DNA from: Candidatus Pacearchaeota archaeon
GTDB lineage: Archaea; Nanobdellota; Nanobdellia; Pacearchaeales; GW2011-AR1
Direction of reading: 5' to 3'
DNA length: 14,210 nt
Assembly: GCA_023140635.1 (NCBI GenBank)
Contig: JAGLLG010000005.1
Span: 1 to 14,210 of the forward strand
This document shows positions 1 to 6,901 of the stretch, one piece after another (the stretch's first letter is position 1; each line of letters starts with the position of its first letter). A model generated the notes under the pieces. The model saw nothing but the letters and a program-made list of their open reading frames with translations. It did no database searches and was not told where the DNA came from. Position numbers and translations under genes: made by a program.

Positions 1-80
1 TGAAATTTATAATGATTTTAGATTGTTGCAGGGGTAGGACATATGTCCCTTGCTTCTACAGGGTGTTATATTTATGTTAT

Positions 81-90
81 ATTTATATAC
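81..90 (+). promoter_or_regulatory. TATA box for the 112-474 gene
   Basis: The sequence atttatatac is centred about 26 bp before the ATG at 112. This is the spacing expected if transcription starts at or next to the start codon, giving a leaderless mRNA. It is the main reason for choosing ATG 112 over the upstream in-frame ATG at 43. Confidence 0.6.
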
Positions 91-111
91 CCACGAATAA
101 TTTCAAATCCT

Positions 112-474
112 ATGGATGAAATAAGGTTAATGGAGAGATTAGAGGGTGTTAAAGTATCAAAGATATGTCAGGCAGTAATAGATGTTGCCTGTGATTTCTC
201 TTTGGAGTATTGCTTTAGAAATGATGTTCAGCATACTTCCTCGAATATAGGTATTGCTGCTAGTTTAAGAGATTCTTCAAGAGGGTTATTGATTGAAGAT
301 TTAGTTCAGCATCCATCCCAATTTGGGGATATGAGATATTTGTTGAATCAGGTTATTAAATCAAGAGGATTAAAACCCATAGGGATGAATCCATATAATC
401 CAAAAATAAAATCCATTGAATTCAGACCGTATGCAACTGCAGATGAATTAGTAAAAAAAGTTGAACAGAACTGA
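112..474 (+). CDS. hypothetical protein, 120 residues
   Basis: I do not recognise a family. The predicted protein is soluble, with no signal peptide or membrane segment. It mixes helical stretches with short conserved-looking patches such as SSNIGIAAS, LIEDLVQHPSQFGDM and GMNPYNPKIKSIEFRPY. It contains two cysteines (in SKICQAV and LEYCFRN). The frame is open upstream to ATG 43, but that extension is a hydrophobic, unusual sequence that spans the TATA box at 81-90, so ATG 112 on a leaderless transcript is preferred. The gene lies upstream of, and in the same direction as, the acidic micro-ORFs, but a separate TATA box between them suggests separate transcription. Coding status is likely from length and composition. 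Function is unknown. Confidence 0.6.
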   Translation: MDEIRLMERLEGVKVSKICQAVIDVACDFSLEYCFRNDVQHTSSNIGIAASLRDSSRGLLIEDLVQHPSQFGDMRYLLNQVIKSRGLKPIGMNPYNPKIKSIEFRPYATADELVKKVEQN

Positions 475-503
475 ACTTTTTCGAAGCTGCAAAATTCACA
501 GAA

Positions 504-514
504 ATATTTATATA
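504..514 (+). promoter_or_regulatory. TATA box for the acidic micro-ORF transcript
   Basis: The sequence tatttatatac lies 39-49 bp before the ATG at 553, which puts the predicted transcription start near 535. This transcript would therefore carry a short 5' leader of roughly 18 nt, unlike most neighbouring genes, whose TATA boxes sit 21-29 bp before the start codon. Confidence 0.55.
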
Positions 515-540
515 CTATTTATCTCAAACAAGTGTAAATA

Positions 541-548
541 AAGGAGGA
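541..548 (+). promoter_or_regulatory. Strong Shine-Dalgarno sequence
   Basis: The sequence aaggagga lies 5 nt before the ATG at 553. It is a near-perfect anti-SD match. It is the only strong ribosome binding site I see in the window, and it is the main evidence that the very short ORF at 553 is translated. Confidence 0.7.
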
Positions 549-552
549 CAAA

Positions 553-651
553 ATGGAACCTAATACTGCTAGCGAGCTCGAGGAAGAAGAGTTTGACGAC
601 GAAGAGGAGCTTGAAGATGAAGGGGATCTACCCATAATAAAAAATGTCTGA
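553..651 (+). CDS. acidic microprotein 1, 32 residues
   Basis: This small ORF sits behind a TATA box (504-514) and a near-perfect Shine-Dalgarno (541-548). Its product has 15 Asp/Glu among 32 residues, concentrated in residues 8-25 (ELEEEEFDDEEELEDEGD), followed by a hydrophobic-basic tail LPIIKNV. It has no signal peptide or cysteine. The last 8 nt (644-651) overlap the start of a second acidic ORF in the +1 frame, sharing atgtctga. That arrangement suits translational coupling, or a +1 ribosomal frameshift at the run of six A just before it. I recognise no family. An acidic partner of a basic protein or nucleic-acid-binding complex is conceivable but unsupported. Translation is likely; function is unknown. 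Confidence 0.55.
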   Translation: MEPNTASELEEEEFDDEEELEDEGDLPIIKNV

Positions 652-718
652 GTTAAAAGAAGATTTCGAAGAAGGCGACTTTGAATTTGATGAAGAAGTA
701 GCTGACGACGCCGACTAA
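644..718 (+). CDS. acidic microprotein 2, 24 residues, overlapping ORF 1
   Basis: This ORF starts at an ATG inside the 3' end of the 32-residue ORF (8-nt overlap, +1 frame) and ends at the TAA at 716-718. The product has 13 Asp/Glu among 24 residues, with regularly placed Phe residues (EDFEEGDFEFDEEVADD). It closely resembles ORF 1 in composition. Because both frames encode the same kind of acidic peptide, either the ORFs are coupled or they form one protein of about 55 residues through a +1 frameshift, or through an indel in the sequence. It has no Shine-Dalgarno of its own, so it would depend on ribosomes arriving from ORF 1. No function is assigned. Confidence 0.45.
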   Translation: MSELKEDFEEGDFEFDEEVADDAD

Positions 719-745
719 ATTTTTTATTTTCTTATTTTCTTTGTA
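719..745 (+). terminator. T-rich terminator after the micro-ORFs
   Basis: Immediately after the TAA at 716-718 the + strand runs through T6, T4 and further T-rich tracts without a hairpin. This is the form expected of archaeal intrinsic termination. It overlaps the 3' end of the convergent DUF2073 gene. Confidence 0.4.
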
Positions 746-1160
746 ACATCAACTCAATTTTCTTTGGGTCTTGAGTTATCTCTTTTACTATTGAAGCTGG
801 ACCGATAATTGTTATAGCGTCTTGTTCTCCGATGAGAATCTTTGCAATGTTATGTCTTATCTTATGAAATAAAGTTGTATTTTCACTTTCTCCTGAAATT
901 GCTGCAATTTCAATTCCTTGGAAATCTTTAATGTTTCCAATTAGCGTCATTGAATTCTCAATCAATCTCACTTCTTCCTCTGGTTTTAATTTTCCTTGTA
1001 GAATAATAATTTTCTTATCAAGAATAAGTCCCATAATTTTCTTTATCCGTTCGATCACATTTTTATTTGCAATCTCTGAATATGGCATAAAATGAATTGT
1101 CAAATCCTTTTTTCCAATTTTCTTAGGTTTCCTTACACTTCTCTTTTTTTTAGTAGCCAT
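732..1160 (-). CDS. DUF2073 family protein
   Basis: The product is a 142-residue soluble protein that I recognise as DUF2073 from its overall pattern. It has a very basic N-terminus (residues 2-20, rich in Lys/Arg), a central block with KIIILQGKLKPEEEVRLIE, then FQGIEIAAIS, and a C-terminal block with IIGPASIVKEITQDPKKIEL. In archaea this family is found next to an Era-like GTPase, and that is the case here: the ATG lies one base after the TAA of the GTPase gene, so translation is probably coupled. The biochemical role of the family is not established. The GTPase partnership and basic tail make an RNA or ribosome-related role plausible, but that is inference. Its stop lies 13 bp from the convergent micro-ORFs. 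Confidence 0.8.
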   Translation of the reverse strand: MATKKKRSVRKPKKIGKKDLTIHFMPYSEIANKNVIERIKKIMGLILDKKIIILQGKLKPEEEVRLIENSMTLIGNIKDFQGIEIAAISGESENTTLFHKIRHNIAKILIGEQDAITIIGPASIVKEITQDPKKIELMLQRK

Positions 1161-1161
1161 C

Positions 1162-1800
1162 TTAAATTTTTTTCACTAACTTGAAAAGTCCTTCATAGAA
1201 CTCTTCAATATTATCACCATTTTTTGCGGAGATCCCTATCACATCGTATTCGGGGAATGCACCTTGTACCTTTTTAATATTTGATTTTTTTAAATCTATC
1301 TTATTTGCGGCAATTAATACAGGAATTTTTCGAGCCACTAAATTTCCAATAATGGTAATGTTTACTTGCGAATAAGGATTCATCGTAGAGTCAATTAAGA
1401 TGATGACTGCGTCCATGTCGTCGAGCCATTTGATTGATTCGATTATTCCTTGTGTAGCTTCCTTGGCCCTATTTTGTGCTTCTTTCCGTTTTAATCCAAA
1501 TTTCATAAATTCTTCGAAATCAATCTTTGTAGCAATTCCCGGTGTGTCTATTAATTTGAATTCAATTTTCTTTCCATCTTTTTCAAGGATTACCTTTTCT
1601 TTAATTTGGATTTCTCTTGTCTCATGTGGCATCTTGCTCACACTCCCTAGATCTTCGCCTAACCAATCTTGACATATTCTGTTAGCTAAACTTGTTTTTC
1701 CTGCATTTGGTGAACCGTAGAATCCTAATTTTATTTCTCCCTTTTTTTTAAAAAGTCCCGAAAAAATTCTCCTTGCAAAATTTTTTATTATTTTAATCAT
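1162..1800 (-). CDS. Era-like GTP-binding protein
   Basis: This is a small P-loop GTPase of 212 residues from ATG 1800. Visible motifs are G1 GSPNAGKTS (residues 29-37), G3 DTPG (85-88), G4 NKID (166-169) and G5 SAK (191-193). It belongs to the TRAFAC Era/Obg-like group and is paired with DUF2073, as is usual in archaea. An in-frame GTG at 1845 would add 15 residues (MTLSQDKLKKFKQIK). I prefer ATG 1800 because relatives begin shortly before the P-loop with a basic amphipathic stretch like MIKIIKNFARRIFSG, and because the GTG lies inside a small perfect hairpin. The region 1801-1895 would then be a structured leader or promoter region. A role in ribosome assembly or RNA binding is inferred from the superfamily. 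Confidence 0.85.
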   Translation of the reverse strand: MIKIIKNFARRIFSGLFKKKGEIKLGFYGSPNAGKTSLANRICQDWLGEDLGSVSKMPHETREIQIKEKVILEKDGKKIEFKLIDTPGIATKIDFEEFMKFGLKRKEAQNRAKEATQGIIESIKWLDDMDAVIILIDSTMNPYSQVNITIIGNLVARKIPVLIAANKIDLKKSNIKKVQGAFPEYDVIGISAKNGDNIEEFYEGLFKLVKKI

Positions 1801-1840
1801 CTTTATTTGTTTAAATTTCTTTAATTTGTCTTGTGACAAA

Positions 1841-1881
1841 GTCACGCGAGAAATTCGGTCTCGCTTTGTTCGCTGCGAATT
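1841..1881 (-). promoter_or_regulatory. Hairpin-rich leader of the GTPase operon
   Basis: Read on the minus strand, this segment holds GCGAGA-(7 nt)-TCTCGC and, directly after it, GTGAC-TTT-GTCAC. A possible TATA box, gattataag, lies upstream (about 1889-1899) and would start transcription near 1868, so both hairpins could be in the 5' leader. They could affect access to the start codon, or they could be a dispersed repeat. Their role is unknown. Confidence 0.35.
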
Positions 1882-1889
1882 TTATCATC

Positions 1890-4559
1890 TTATAATCTCT
1901 TTTGGAATTCAGATTTATTAATGTTTCTTTCGTTTTGTTGTTGAGTTGTAGTAGCAATTTTTTTCCTAGCCTTCCGGTTTCTAAGATTGGCAGTAATTTT
2001 ACTAATAGGGATAATCTCCATCATTCCAGTTCTCTGTCCATGTGATTTCTTAATTACATAGATTATTCTTTCGCTAGACCATCCTTGTTTTCTCAATGTC
2101 TCAGTAATTATATTGTCAGTCTGGTTTCTTGCTCGTGCGTTTGTAATGTACATTAGGAGATTGTATAGTTCTCGACGATTACTAAATAGGTAACTCTCAT
2201 AGTGTCTAGTATACCAAATCTGTAAAATGGTGTAGATGATTAAAGCAAAAATAATTGCAAGAATCACATTGACAATTGCGCTGATGATAGGCTTACAATC
2301 GCTACGGCAGGTGCTAGAATCCTCGCCCAAATCTTTTTCACATATATTATTAAAATTACACGTAGCATCAATATCAGCTTCGATAACTATCATACTTAAT
2401 TTTGGAGAAATAAAAAATGTTGTTTCATCTGGGCTTTCATAATAGAACTCAAAACTCTTTTTTTCATTCCCATCAAGAATTATTACTGTTGCATTATCTA
2501 CAGTTCTTGCTCCAGATAATTTATTAAAATAAATTTCTTCCCTAGGACGATTAATCACGAAGTAACTTTCATCCTCACTGGATGAATTGATATTAAAGTT
2601 ATATGTTCTAAACGTTTCTATGACCTCTCCACTCCATTTAGAAATGGAAAATACTCTTGTTGAAAAGGAACCTTTAATATTTTGAGTTTGCCAATTTAAG
2701 ATAGGATTTTTATAATCTTCTAAATCCCCATAGTTTGAACTCCCTGCAATATTTGTAATAATTTCTGGATTGATATATTTAAGTTTAGTCCAAAGAAAGG
2801 GGTATGTATCTTCATTTGTAATAATTTCGGTAGGGATATCTAATGAATAGAGATCTTTCGCAATAGCTAAAAAATCTTCGTCTTCAATTGCATTGGTTTG
2901 TGCTCTTGTTAGCCTAATTAATTCATCCTTATAAAAAGAAAGGTCTATGTTTTTTTCTAGGGCTTCTTGATACCAACTAGGAAATGTGTTGATTTTTTTG
3001 ATGATATTATCCAAACTTTCATCTTTATTAGAAAGTGTGGCATTGATAGCTTCTTCAGGATTTATTGTATTAATAACAAAACTCTTTTTTGAAGCTAAGT
3101 CTTCCCTAGTACTGACCTCAACACTAATAGTATAGTTTTTTATCTCAGTAAATGTATGGGTAACTGAATTTGTCGTCGTCGTATAACTTTTATTTCCAAA
3201 GTTCCATTTGTAAGTCAAAGAAGCATTAGGAAGGTCATAATCTACATTAATGTAATAACTAATTGGAACTCCTGCAGGAGGATTTAATGGAGAAAGTGAA
3301 CCGATAATTGGTGCAGGTAGTCTTTCAACATTCTCTTCAAAAAGTTTTTCATCTCCAATGTAAAGAGAATATGTTCCATTTTCTGAAATGTTGAATTCTG
3401 TAAGACTTAAATCAAGAACACCTGAAAAATCAACTGTTGCGGGAATTGATTCTAAGGTATAGATCTTCTTTTCTAAATAATTTTCGCCTCCTTTAGTATA
3501 TTGCAATGTAACATTGTAAACTCTGAGTGTTTGAGGAATGCCTGAGAATTCTAACGGTAAAATACATCCCTTAGAACAGTTTCTATCGTATCTTGTTTCA
3601 ATTAGATCATCTGCCATCAGAGTTGCTCCAGCTAAATCAATATCCGCTGAACTAAATGAGCTGGCGTTGGCGTATTCTGCTGTCCGAGCAAAAATTGCAT
3701 AATCTTTTGTACTAGATTCTAAACCTTGAGAATAAACAAAGCCGCAGTAATCTCCAGAGTATTCTTCATAGATATAATAGTTTGTTAAGCTATCTGAAGA
3801 GATACAAATTGGGTAAGATCCCTCTTCGAAGATTTCTATTTCTTCAGGGGCATCAATTTGACATCCCTCTTCTAAATTGGGATCATAACTACACTCACCT
3901 AAGTAACCTCCACCGTCCTTCGGATAAATTTTCATATTCAAGGTTTTGTCGTCTCCGCTGCTTATGTAAGCTCCAACTTGTAGAGCACCTGTTTCAGAAA
4001 TTGTTATCATTTCGCAATATTCAGAGGTTCCAATCAACGGACCTTGTGATGGGATGTCAATGTCGTAACATCCCCAAAATTTAGGGGAGAAAATATCCGA
4101 GAATGCACTAAATTTCCAAGTGCTATCTTCGAAAAAATCAATTGATAATGGATTTCGGCTATCTGTTCCAAAATTGCTTTCAATGGAAAAATCTAAACTT
4201 GTTAAAACAATGTTGGTTCCATCTAAAATAAAACCTCTGTAGAGCGGTTCTGAATCGATATTAAATGTTTTGTCTATTGAAGCTGAGGAAGAACTATAAT
4301 CTTTGGAACAATCTGAGGGTGAGCATTGGTGAGTAGCCCCATTTGCAATTAAAAACTCTTCTAAGGAAATTCCTTTACCTGTTCCAAAATGTAACTCTGA
4401 GTCATAATCTTCGCTAGAAATTGTTAAATTAATTTCCCCAGAGATCTTTTCATAAGGATAATAAGATGTCTTAAAAGTATAATTGTGAACCTCTACAGAA
4501 GCAGAGACTATACTGATTAGACAAAATAATATTAGTAAAATTAACCCCTCTCTTCTCAT
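1890..4559 (-). CDS. large secreted, membrane-anchored PKD-like surface protein
   Basis: This is an 889-residue type I membrane protein. It has an N-terminal signal peptide (MRREGLILLILFCLISIVSA) and a long Asn/Ser/Thr-rich extracellular region. A PKD/Ig-like fold lies near residues 425-483, shown by YKWNFGN and HTFTEIKNYTISVEV. A cysteine motif near 728-750 (ICEKDLGEDSSTCRSDC) resembles the CxxGICExxxGExxxTCPxDC motif of other archaeal surface proteins. One transmembrane helix (about 752-776) is followed by a basic cytoplasmic domain of about 110 residues. The TATA box at 4581-4590 makes a leaderless start at ATG 4559 likely. It is the last of five surface genes in a row. The cytoplasmic tail (about 779-889) has a helical segment, ITETLRKQGWSSERIIYVIK, that may contact an intracellular partner. 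The exact role (adhesin, envelope scaffold or sensor) is unknown. Confidence 0.7.
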   Translation of the reverse strand: MRREGLILLILFCLISIVSASVEVHNYTFKTSYYPYEKISGEINLTISSEDYDSELHFGTGKGISLEEFLIANGATHQCSPSDCSKDYSSSSASIDKTFNIDSEPLYRGFILDGTNIVLTSLDFSIESNFGTDSRNPLSIDFFEDSTWKFSAFSDIFSPKFWGCYDIDIPSQGPLIGTSEYCEMITISETGALQVGAYISSGDDKTLNMKIYPKDGGGYLGECSYDPNLEEGCQIDAPEEIEIFEEGSYPICISSDSLTNYYIYEEYSGDYCGFVYSQGLESSTKDYAIFARTAEYANASSFSSADIDLAGATLMADDLIETRYDRNCSKGCILPLEFSGIPQTLRVYNVTLQYTKGGENYLEKKIYTLESIPATVDFSGVLDLSLTEFNISENGTYSLYIGDEKLFEENVERLPAPIIGSLSPLNPPAGVPISYYINVDYDLPNASLTYKWNFGNKSYTTTTNSVTHTFTEIKNYTISVEVSTREDLASKKSFVINTINPEEAINATLSNKDESLDNIIKKINTFPSWYQEALEKNIDLSFYKDELIRLTRAQTNAIEDEDFLAIAKDLYSLDIPTEIITNEDTYPFLWTKLKYINPEIITNIAGSSNYGDLEDYKNPILNWQTQNIKGSFSTRVFSISKWSGEVIETFRTYNFNINSSSEDESYFVINRPREEIYFNKLSGARTVDNATVIILDGNEKKSFEFYYESPDETTFFISPKLSMIVIEADIDATCNFNNICEKDLGEDSSTCRSDCKPIISAIVNVILAIIFALIIYTILQIWYTRHYESYLFSNRRELYNLLMYITNARARNQTDNIITETLRKQGWSSERIIYVIKKSHGQRTGMMEIIPISKITANLRNRKARKKIATTTQQQNERNINKSEFQKRL

Positions 4560-4580
4560 AAGATAAAATAGTATTTAGTA

Positions 4581-4590
4581 TTTATAAACT
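4581..4590 (-). promoter_or_regulatory. TATA box for the 4559-1890 gene
   Basis: The minus-strand sequence agtttataaa is centred about 27 bp before ATG 4559, which fits a leaderless transcript. It abuts and partly overlaps the stop codon of the upstream 93-residue gene, so the two genes are tightly packed yet probably have separate promoters. Confidence 0.6.
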
Positions 4591-4872
4591 TCACTTCTTA
4601 CGACGAGCCTTCTTAGGTTTAGGGGATCTTTTCATTTTACTTTTAAGAACTCTCTGTGAAACTGTTACGATAACTGCGAGTGCTATTAAAGTTGCAATCC
4701 CGTATGTGATTAAGGATCTTAAATTAATTGTATCTTGGAGAGAGTTTTGTTCGGAAGAATCTGCAGATAACGCACTTACGTAAAAATCTGTCCGGATATT
4801 TGATGTTGACTCTGCGATGACAAATCCAGATATTGCTAAAATTAAAATTAAACTCAGTAATATCTTCCTCAT
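4591..4872 (-). CDS. small secreted membrane protein with basic tail
   Basis: The product has 93 residues. It carries a signal peptide (residues 1-20, ending GFVIA), an extracellular stretch of about 33 residues, a transmembrane helix (about 54-71) and a cytoplasmic tail of extreme basicity (residues 78-93, ending KPKKARRKK). I recognise no named family. A TATA box at 4894-4903 supports a leaderless start at ATG 4872. It lies between a cysteine-rich secreted protein and the large PKD-like protein in a run of same-strand surface genes, so it may be a small subunit or anchor of the same envelope structure. The basic tail could bind acidic lipids, nucleic acid or an acidic protein; this is inference from charge alone. 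Confidence 0.6.
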   Translation of the reverse strand: MRKILLSLILILAISGFVIAESTSNIRTDFYVSALSADSSEQNSLQDTINLRSLITYGIATLIALAVIVTVSQRVLKSKMKRSPKPKKARRKK

Positions 4873-4893
4873 AACTAACTATAAGAATTAAAA

Positions 4894-4903
4894 GATTATA
4901 AAT
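4894..4903 (-). promoter_or_regulatory. TATA box for the 4872-4591 gene
   Basis: The minus-strand sequence atttataatc is centred about 26 bp before ATG 4872, the spacing for a leaderless mRNA. Confidence 0.6.
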
Positions 4904-4909
4904 GTTTCT

Positions 4910-5827
4910 CTAATCAGTTTGATCTTTTAGTTCTCTAAGGAAATAGAATAAACCTATAATCCCCAAGGACATAAAAAAGGAGAATAAACTGAATACGAAT
5001 AGTTTTATTGTAGATGTACCGCAAGCTCGTTCGGTTCCTCCTACATTATCTGTACATCCATCTGCTTCTAAAATTTCGAGTGGAACTCCTGAAAGATAAC
5101 CGGATATTATTTGTGGAATTGCGTTCCATGTAATTAATTGAACCCCCTCAATACAATCTCCAATACTAAAACTTTTTTTACATTTAAATGAATTTGCAGT
5201 TCCATTATTAAATTCCTCTACAGTATCGTGAACAACTCTACAAATACTGACGGGTCCGTCCCACTCACAACGACAGTTTCTACGAAGATATTCTATATTG
5301 TTGACGGTAAAATAAGTTCCACAAATATTTGTTCCAACGCCAATCTGCCCTAATCTGAATATGTCTTCATTACAAGTTTCACTAGTTTTGTAAATACCAC
5401 ACCCATAATCTGCAGGTGACTCGACGCAAATTCCTCCATCTATTGGTAACCAATGACATCCTATATTTTCACAATCGCTTTGAGTTGATTGGTTGGAACA
5501 TTCCTCTTCTCTCAAATTGCAGATAGGACCTCTAACACTGTTTTCACAAAAGTATCCTAAAGGGCAACAGAAGGGTTGACCTGGAGTATGTTTATTTGCA
5601 CCATATGAACATCCTCTATAATCATAAAGCGTGTTATATAAACTATAATTACCATCTTCATAATTGCAAAAATAACCTCCATTTTTGGAACACGAACCAT
5701 TTATGAGTCCTGTTTCTCCGAAGTTACATCCAGGAATTGTAAAATTTGATTCAGTTTCAGATCCTGCTCCATTTACGAAGCCTATTATGAATATTCCAAT
5801 AAGTAAAATTAACAACCCCTTTTTCAT
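4910..5827 (-). CDS. cysteine-rich secreted protein with C-terminal anchor
   Basis: The product has 305 residues from ATG 5827. It carries a signal peptide (MKKGLLILLIGIFIIGFVNG), then an ectodomain of about 250 residues holding 22 cysteines. Several are in short motifs (FCCPLGYFC, CRCEW, CENIGC), suggesting a disulfide-stabilised extracellular fold. A single C-terminal transmembrane helix (about residues 275-295) precedes a short charged tail, LRELKDQTD. The frame is open to an ATG at 5905, but that extension would overlap the upstream pilin-like gene and bury the signal peptide. The TATA box at 5849-5858 places the start at 5827. I recognise no family. The even cysteine number fits an oxidised, surface-exposed domain. 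Confidence 0.65.
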   Translation of the reverse strand: MKKGLLILLIGIFIIGFVNGAGSETESNFTIPGCNFGETGLINGSCSKNGGYFCNYEDGNYSLYNTLYDYRGCSYGANKHTPGQPFCCPLGYFCENSVRGPICNLREEECSNQSTQSDCENIGCHWLPIDGGICVESPADYGCGIYKTSETCNEDIFRLGQIGVGTNICGTYFTVNNIEYLRRNCRCEWDGPVSICRVVHDTVEEFNNGTANSFKCKKSFSIGDCIEGVQLITWNAIPQIISGYLSGVPLEILEADGCTDNVGGTERACGTSTIKLFVFSLFSFFMSLGIIGLFYFLRELKDQTD

Positions 5828-5848
5828 AGATAGTTTAAGATGAAATGT

Positions 5849-5858
5849 CTTTATAATT
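5849..5858 (-). promoter_or_regulatory. TATA box for the 5827-4910 gene
   Basis: The minus-strand sequence aattataaag is centred about 27 bp before ATG 5827. It decides the start of the cysteine-rich gene and lies just beyond and within the 3' end of the preceding pilin-like gene. Confidence 0.55.
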
Positions 5859-5865
5859 CTATCTC

Positions 5866-6348
5866 TTAGTTGCAAATAATTTGCTGACTTGCATAAGACC
5901 TGCAACTTATCTCTCCTTTTTTTATTAAGAAAGGTTGAACTTCTACTAGGGTGATGTCTGTAAAGTTTTTCCCGTTATAAGATTCATTAAATAGATAGAC
6001 TACAGTATTTTCTTTTCCTGGTTCAATAGGAGCACCAGTATCGGTTAGAGTATAAAAACCAAATTCTGCGTTGGGACTATCGTGAGCTCTTAGTATGTAT
6101 CCATCTACGCTGAACAATCCTTTATTTTTTAAAGTAACATTTAAGAATCCATTTGTACCTTGGGAACAATTGTAATTTTTAATAATAACACTTACAGTGT
6201 CAGGACATTGTTCTACATCCTCTTCGCTGACATAAAATCTTAACCAATTGTAAACCATTATTGAGAGTCCAATTGTAATTGAAATCAATAAGACATAAGC
6301 AATAATGTTACTTACCGCATTTTTATCCTGCTGTAATAAAATTCTCAT
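5866..6348 (-). CDS. archaeal type IV pilin-like protein
   Basis: The product has 160 residues with the layout of an archaeal type IV pilin. It has a short charged leader (MRILLQQDKN), then AVSNIIAYVLLISITIGLSI (residues 11-30) as the hydrophobic assembly helix, then a beta-rich ectodomain with three Cys. The K-N-A-V-S junction and the N-terminal helix resemble class III signal peptides cut by an EppA/FlaK-type prepilin peptidase, whose gene is not in this window. The start overlaps the end of the upstream pilin-like gene by 26 nt. I see no good TATA box, but a G-rich stretch (taggtaggggaa) precedes the ATG, so co-transcription and coupled translation are likely. It is probably a subunit of a pilus-like or secretion pseudopilus structure. 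Confidence 0.7.
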   Translation of the reverse strand: MRILLQQDKNAVSNIIAYVLLISITIGLSIMVYNWLRFYVSEEDVEQCPDTVSVIIKNYNCSQGTNGFLNVTLKNKGLFSVDGYILRAHDSPNAEFGFYTLTDTGAPIEPGKENTVVYLFNESYNGKNFTDITLVEVQPFLIKKGEISCRSYASQQIICN

Positions 6349-6871
6349 TTCCCCTACCTATTTGTATTACAAAAAGAGAGTTTCTGAATCTATCAATTGG
6401 AAGGGAAAATTCATTACCATTCATTTCTACGACAATTTCATCAACGTCTTCTAAGTCATCTTCGTCTAAGGTTTCCTTATGTTCCGTATTTTCATTTGGT
6501 ACTTCTTTGTGGATACCTCCAATAGAGATCGTACTTTTTTTATCTGACTTTTGAGGATTGTAAGCTTTTAAAATTACATCATCTTCATCTTTATAAATAA
6601 ACATAAAGTTTGCATTAGGATTTTTGTCTTTAATATCTTCTGCAAGGAGGTCTATAAATTCTTCTAGATTGTCATCCTCGGAAAAGTTTGTATAGATTTC
6701 ATAATCCATTATAGCACCTATTTCTCGTTCAACGTTATAACTGAAATCATAAAAGTTTTTTGGTTCGCTACTTATTTTTGCTTGATTTGCCGTAATTCCT
6801 AAACTAATTACAACTGCAGAGATTATAACTGCAGCGAGTAAGAAAATTTGTGCACGTTTTGACATCACCAT
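6323..6871 (-). CDS. pilin/pseudopilin-like membrane protein
   Basis: The product has 182 residues, with a short basic leader (MVMSKRAQ) and one N-terminal hydrophobic helix (IFLLAAVIISAVVISLG, residues 9-25). The extracellular part is acidic, including a very acidic linker near residues 128-148 (NTEHKETLDEDDLEDVDE). The KRAQIFLLAAVIIS start is of a type common in DPANN pilin-like proteins, and it probably acts as both signal and anchor. The TATA box at 6891-6900 fits a leaderless start at ATG 6871. ATG 6865, two codons later, is also possible. The 3' end overlaps the next pilin-like gene by 26 nt, so the two proteins are probably made together as paired subunits. The exact family is not certain. 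Confidence 0.6.
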   Translation of the reverse strand: MVMSKRAQIFLLAAVIISAVVISLGITANQAKISSEPKNFYDFSYNVEREIGAIMDYEIYTNFSEDDNLEEFIDLLAEDIKDKNPNANFMFIYKDEDDVILKAYNPQKSDKKSTISIGGIHKEVPNENTEHKETLDEDDLEDVDEIVVEMNGNEFSLPIDRFRNSLFVIQIGRGNENFITAG

Positions 6872-6890
6872 GTAGTTAGATAATTAAAGA

Positions 6891-6900
6891 CTTTATAAAT
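6891..6900 (-). promoter_or_regulatory. TATA box for the pilin-like pair
   Basis: The minus-strand sequence atttataaag is centred about 24 bp before ATG 6871. It lies directly next to the 3' end of the SRP RNA (6902), so the SRP gene ends where this promoter begins. Confidence 0.6.
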
Positions 6901-6901
6901 T

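Noticed and set aside
574..590. gctagcgagctcgag contains NheI, SacI and XhoI sites in a row, as in a cloning-vector polylinker, just after a strong SD
   Set aside because: The flanks are AT-rich archaeal sequence and the bases fit the acidic ORF (ASELE). The overlap of sites is probably chance from Glu/Leu codons, although vector carry-over cannot be fully excluded.
3782..4084. 100-residue + strand ORF and similar antisense ORFs inside surface genes
   Set aside because: They are shadows of the large minus-strand genes, with no promoter or recognisable product.
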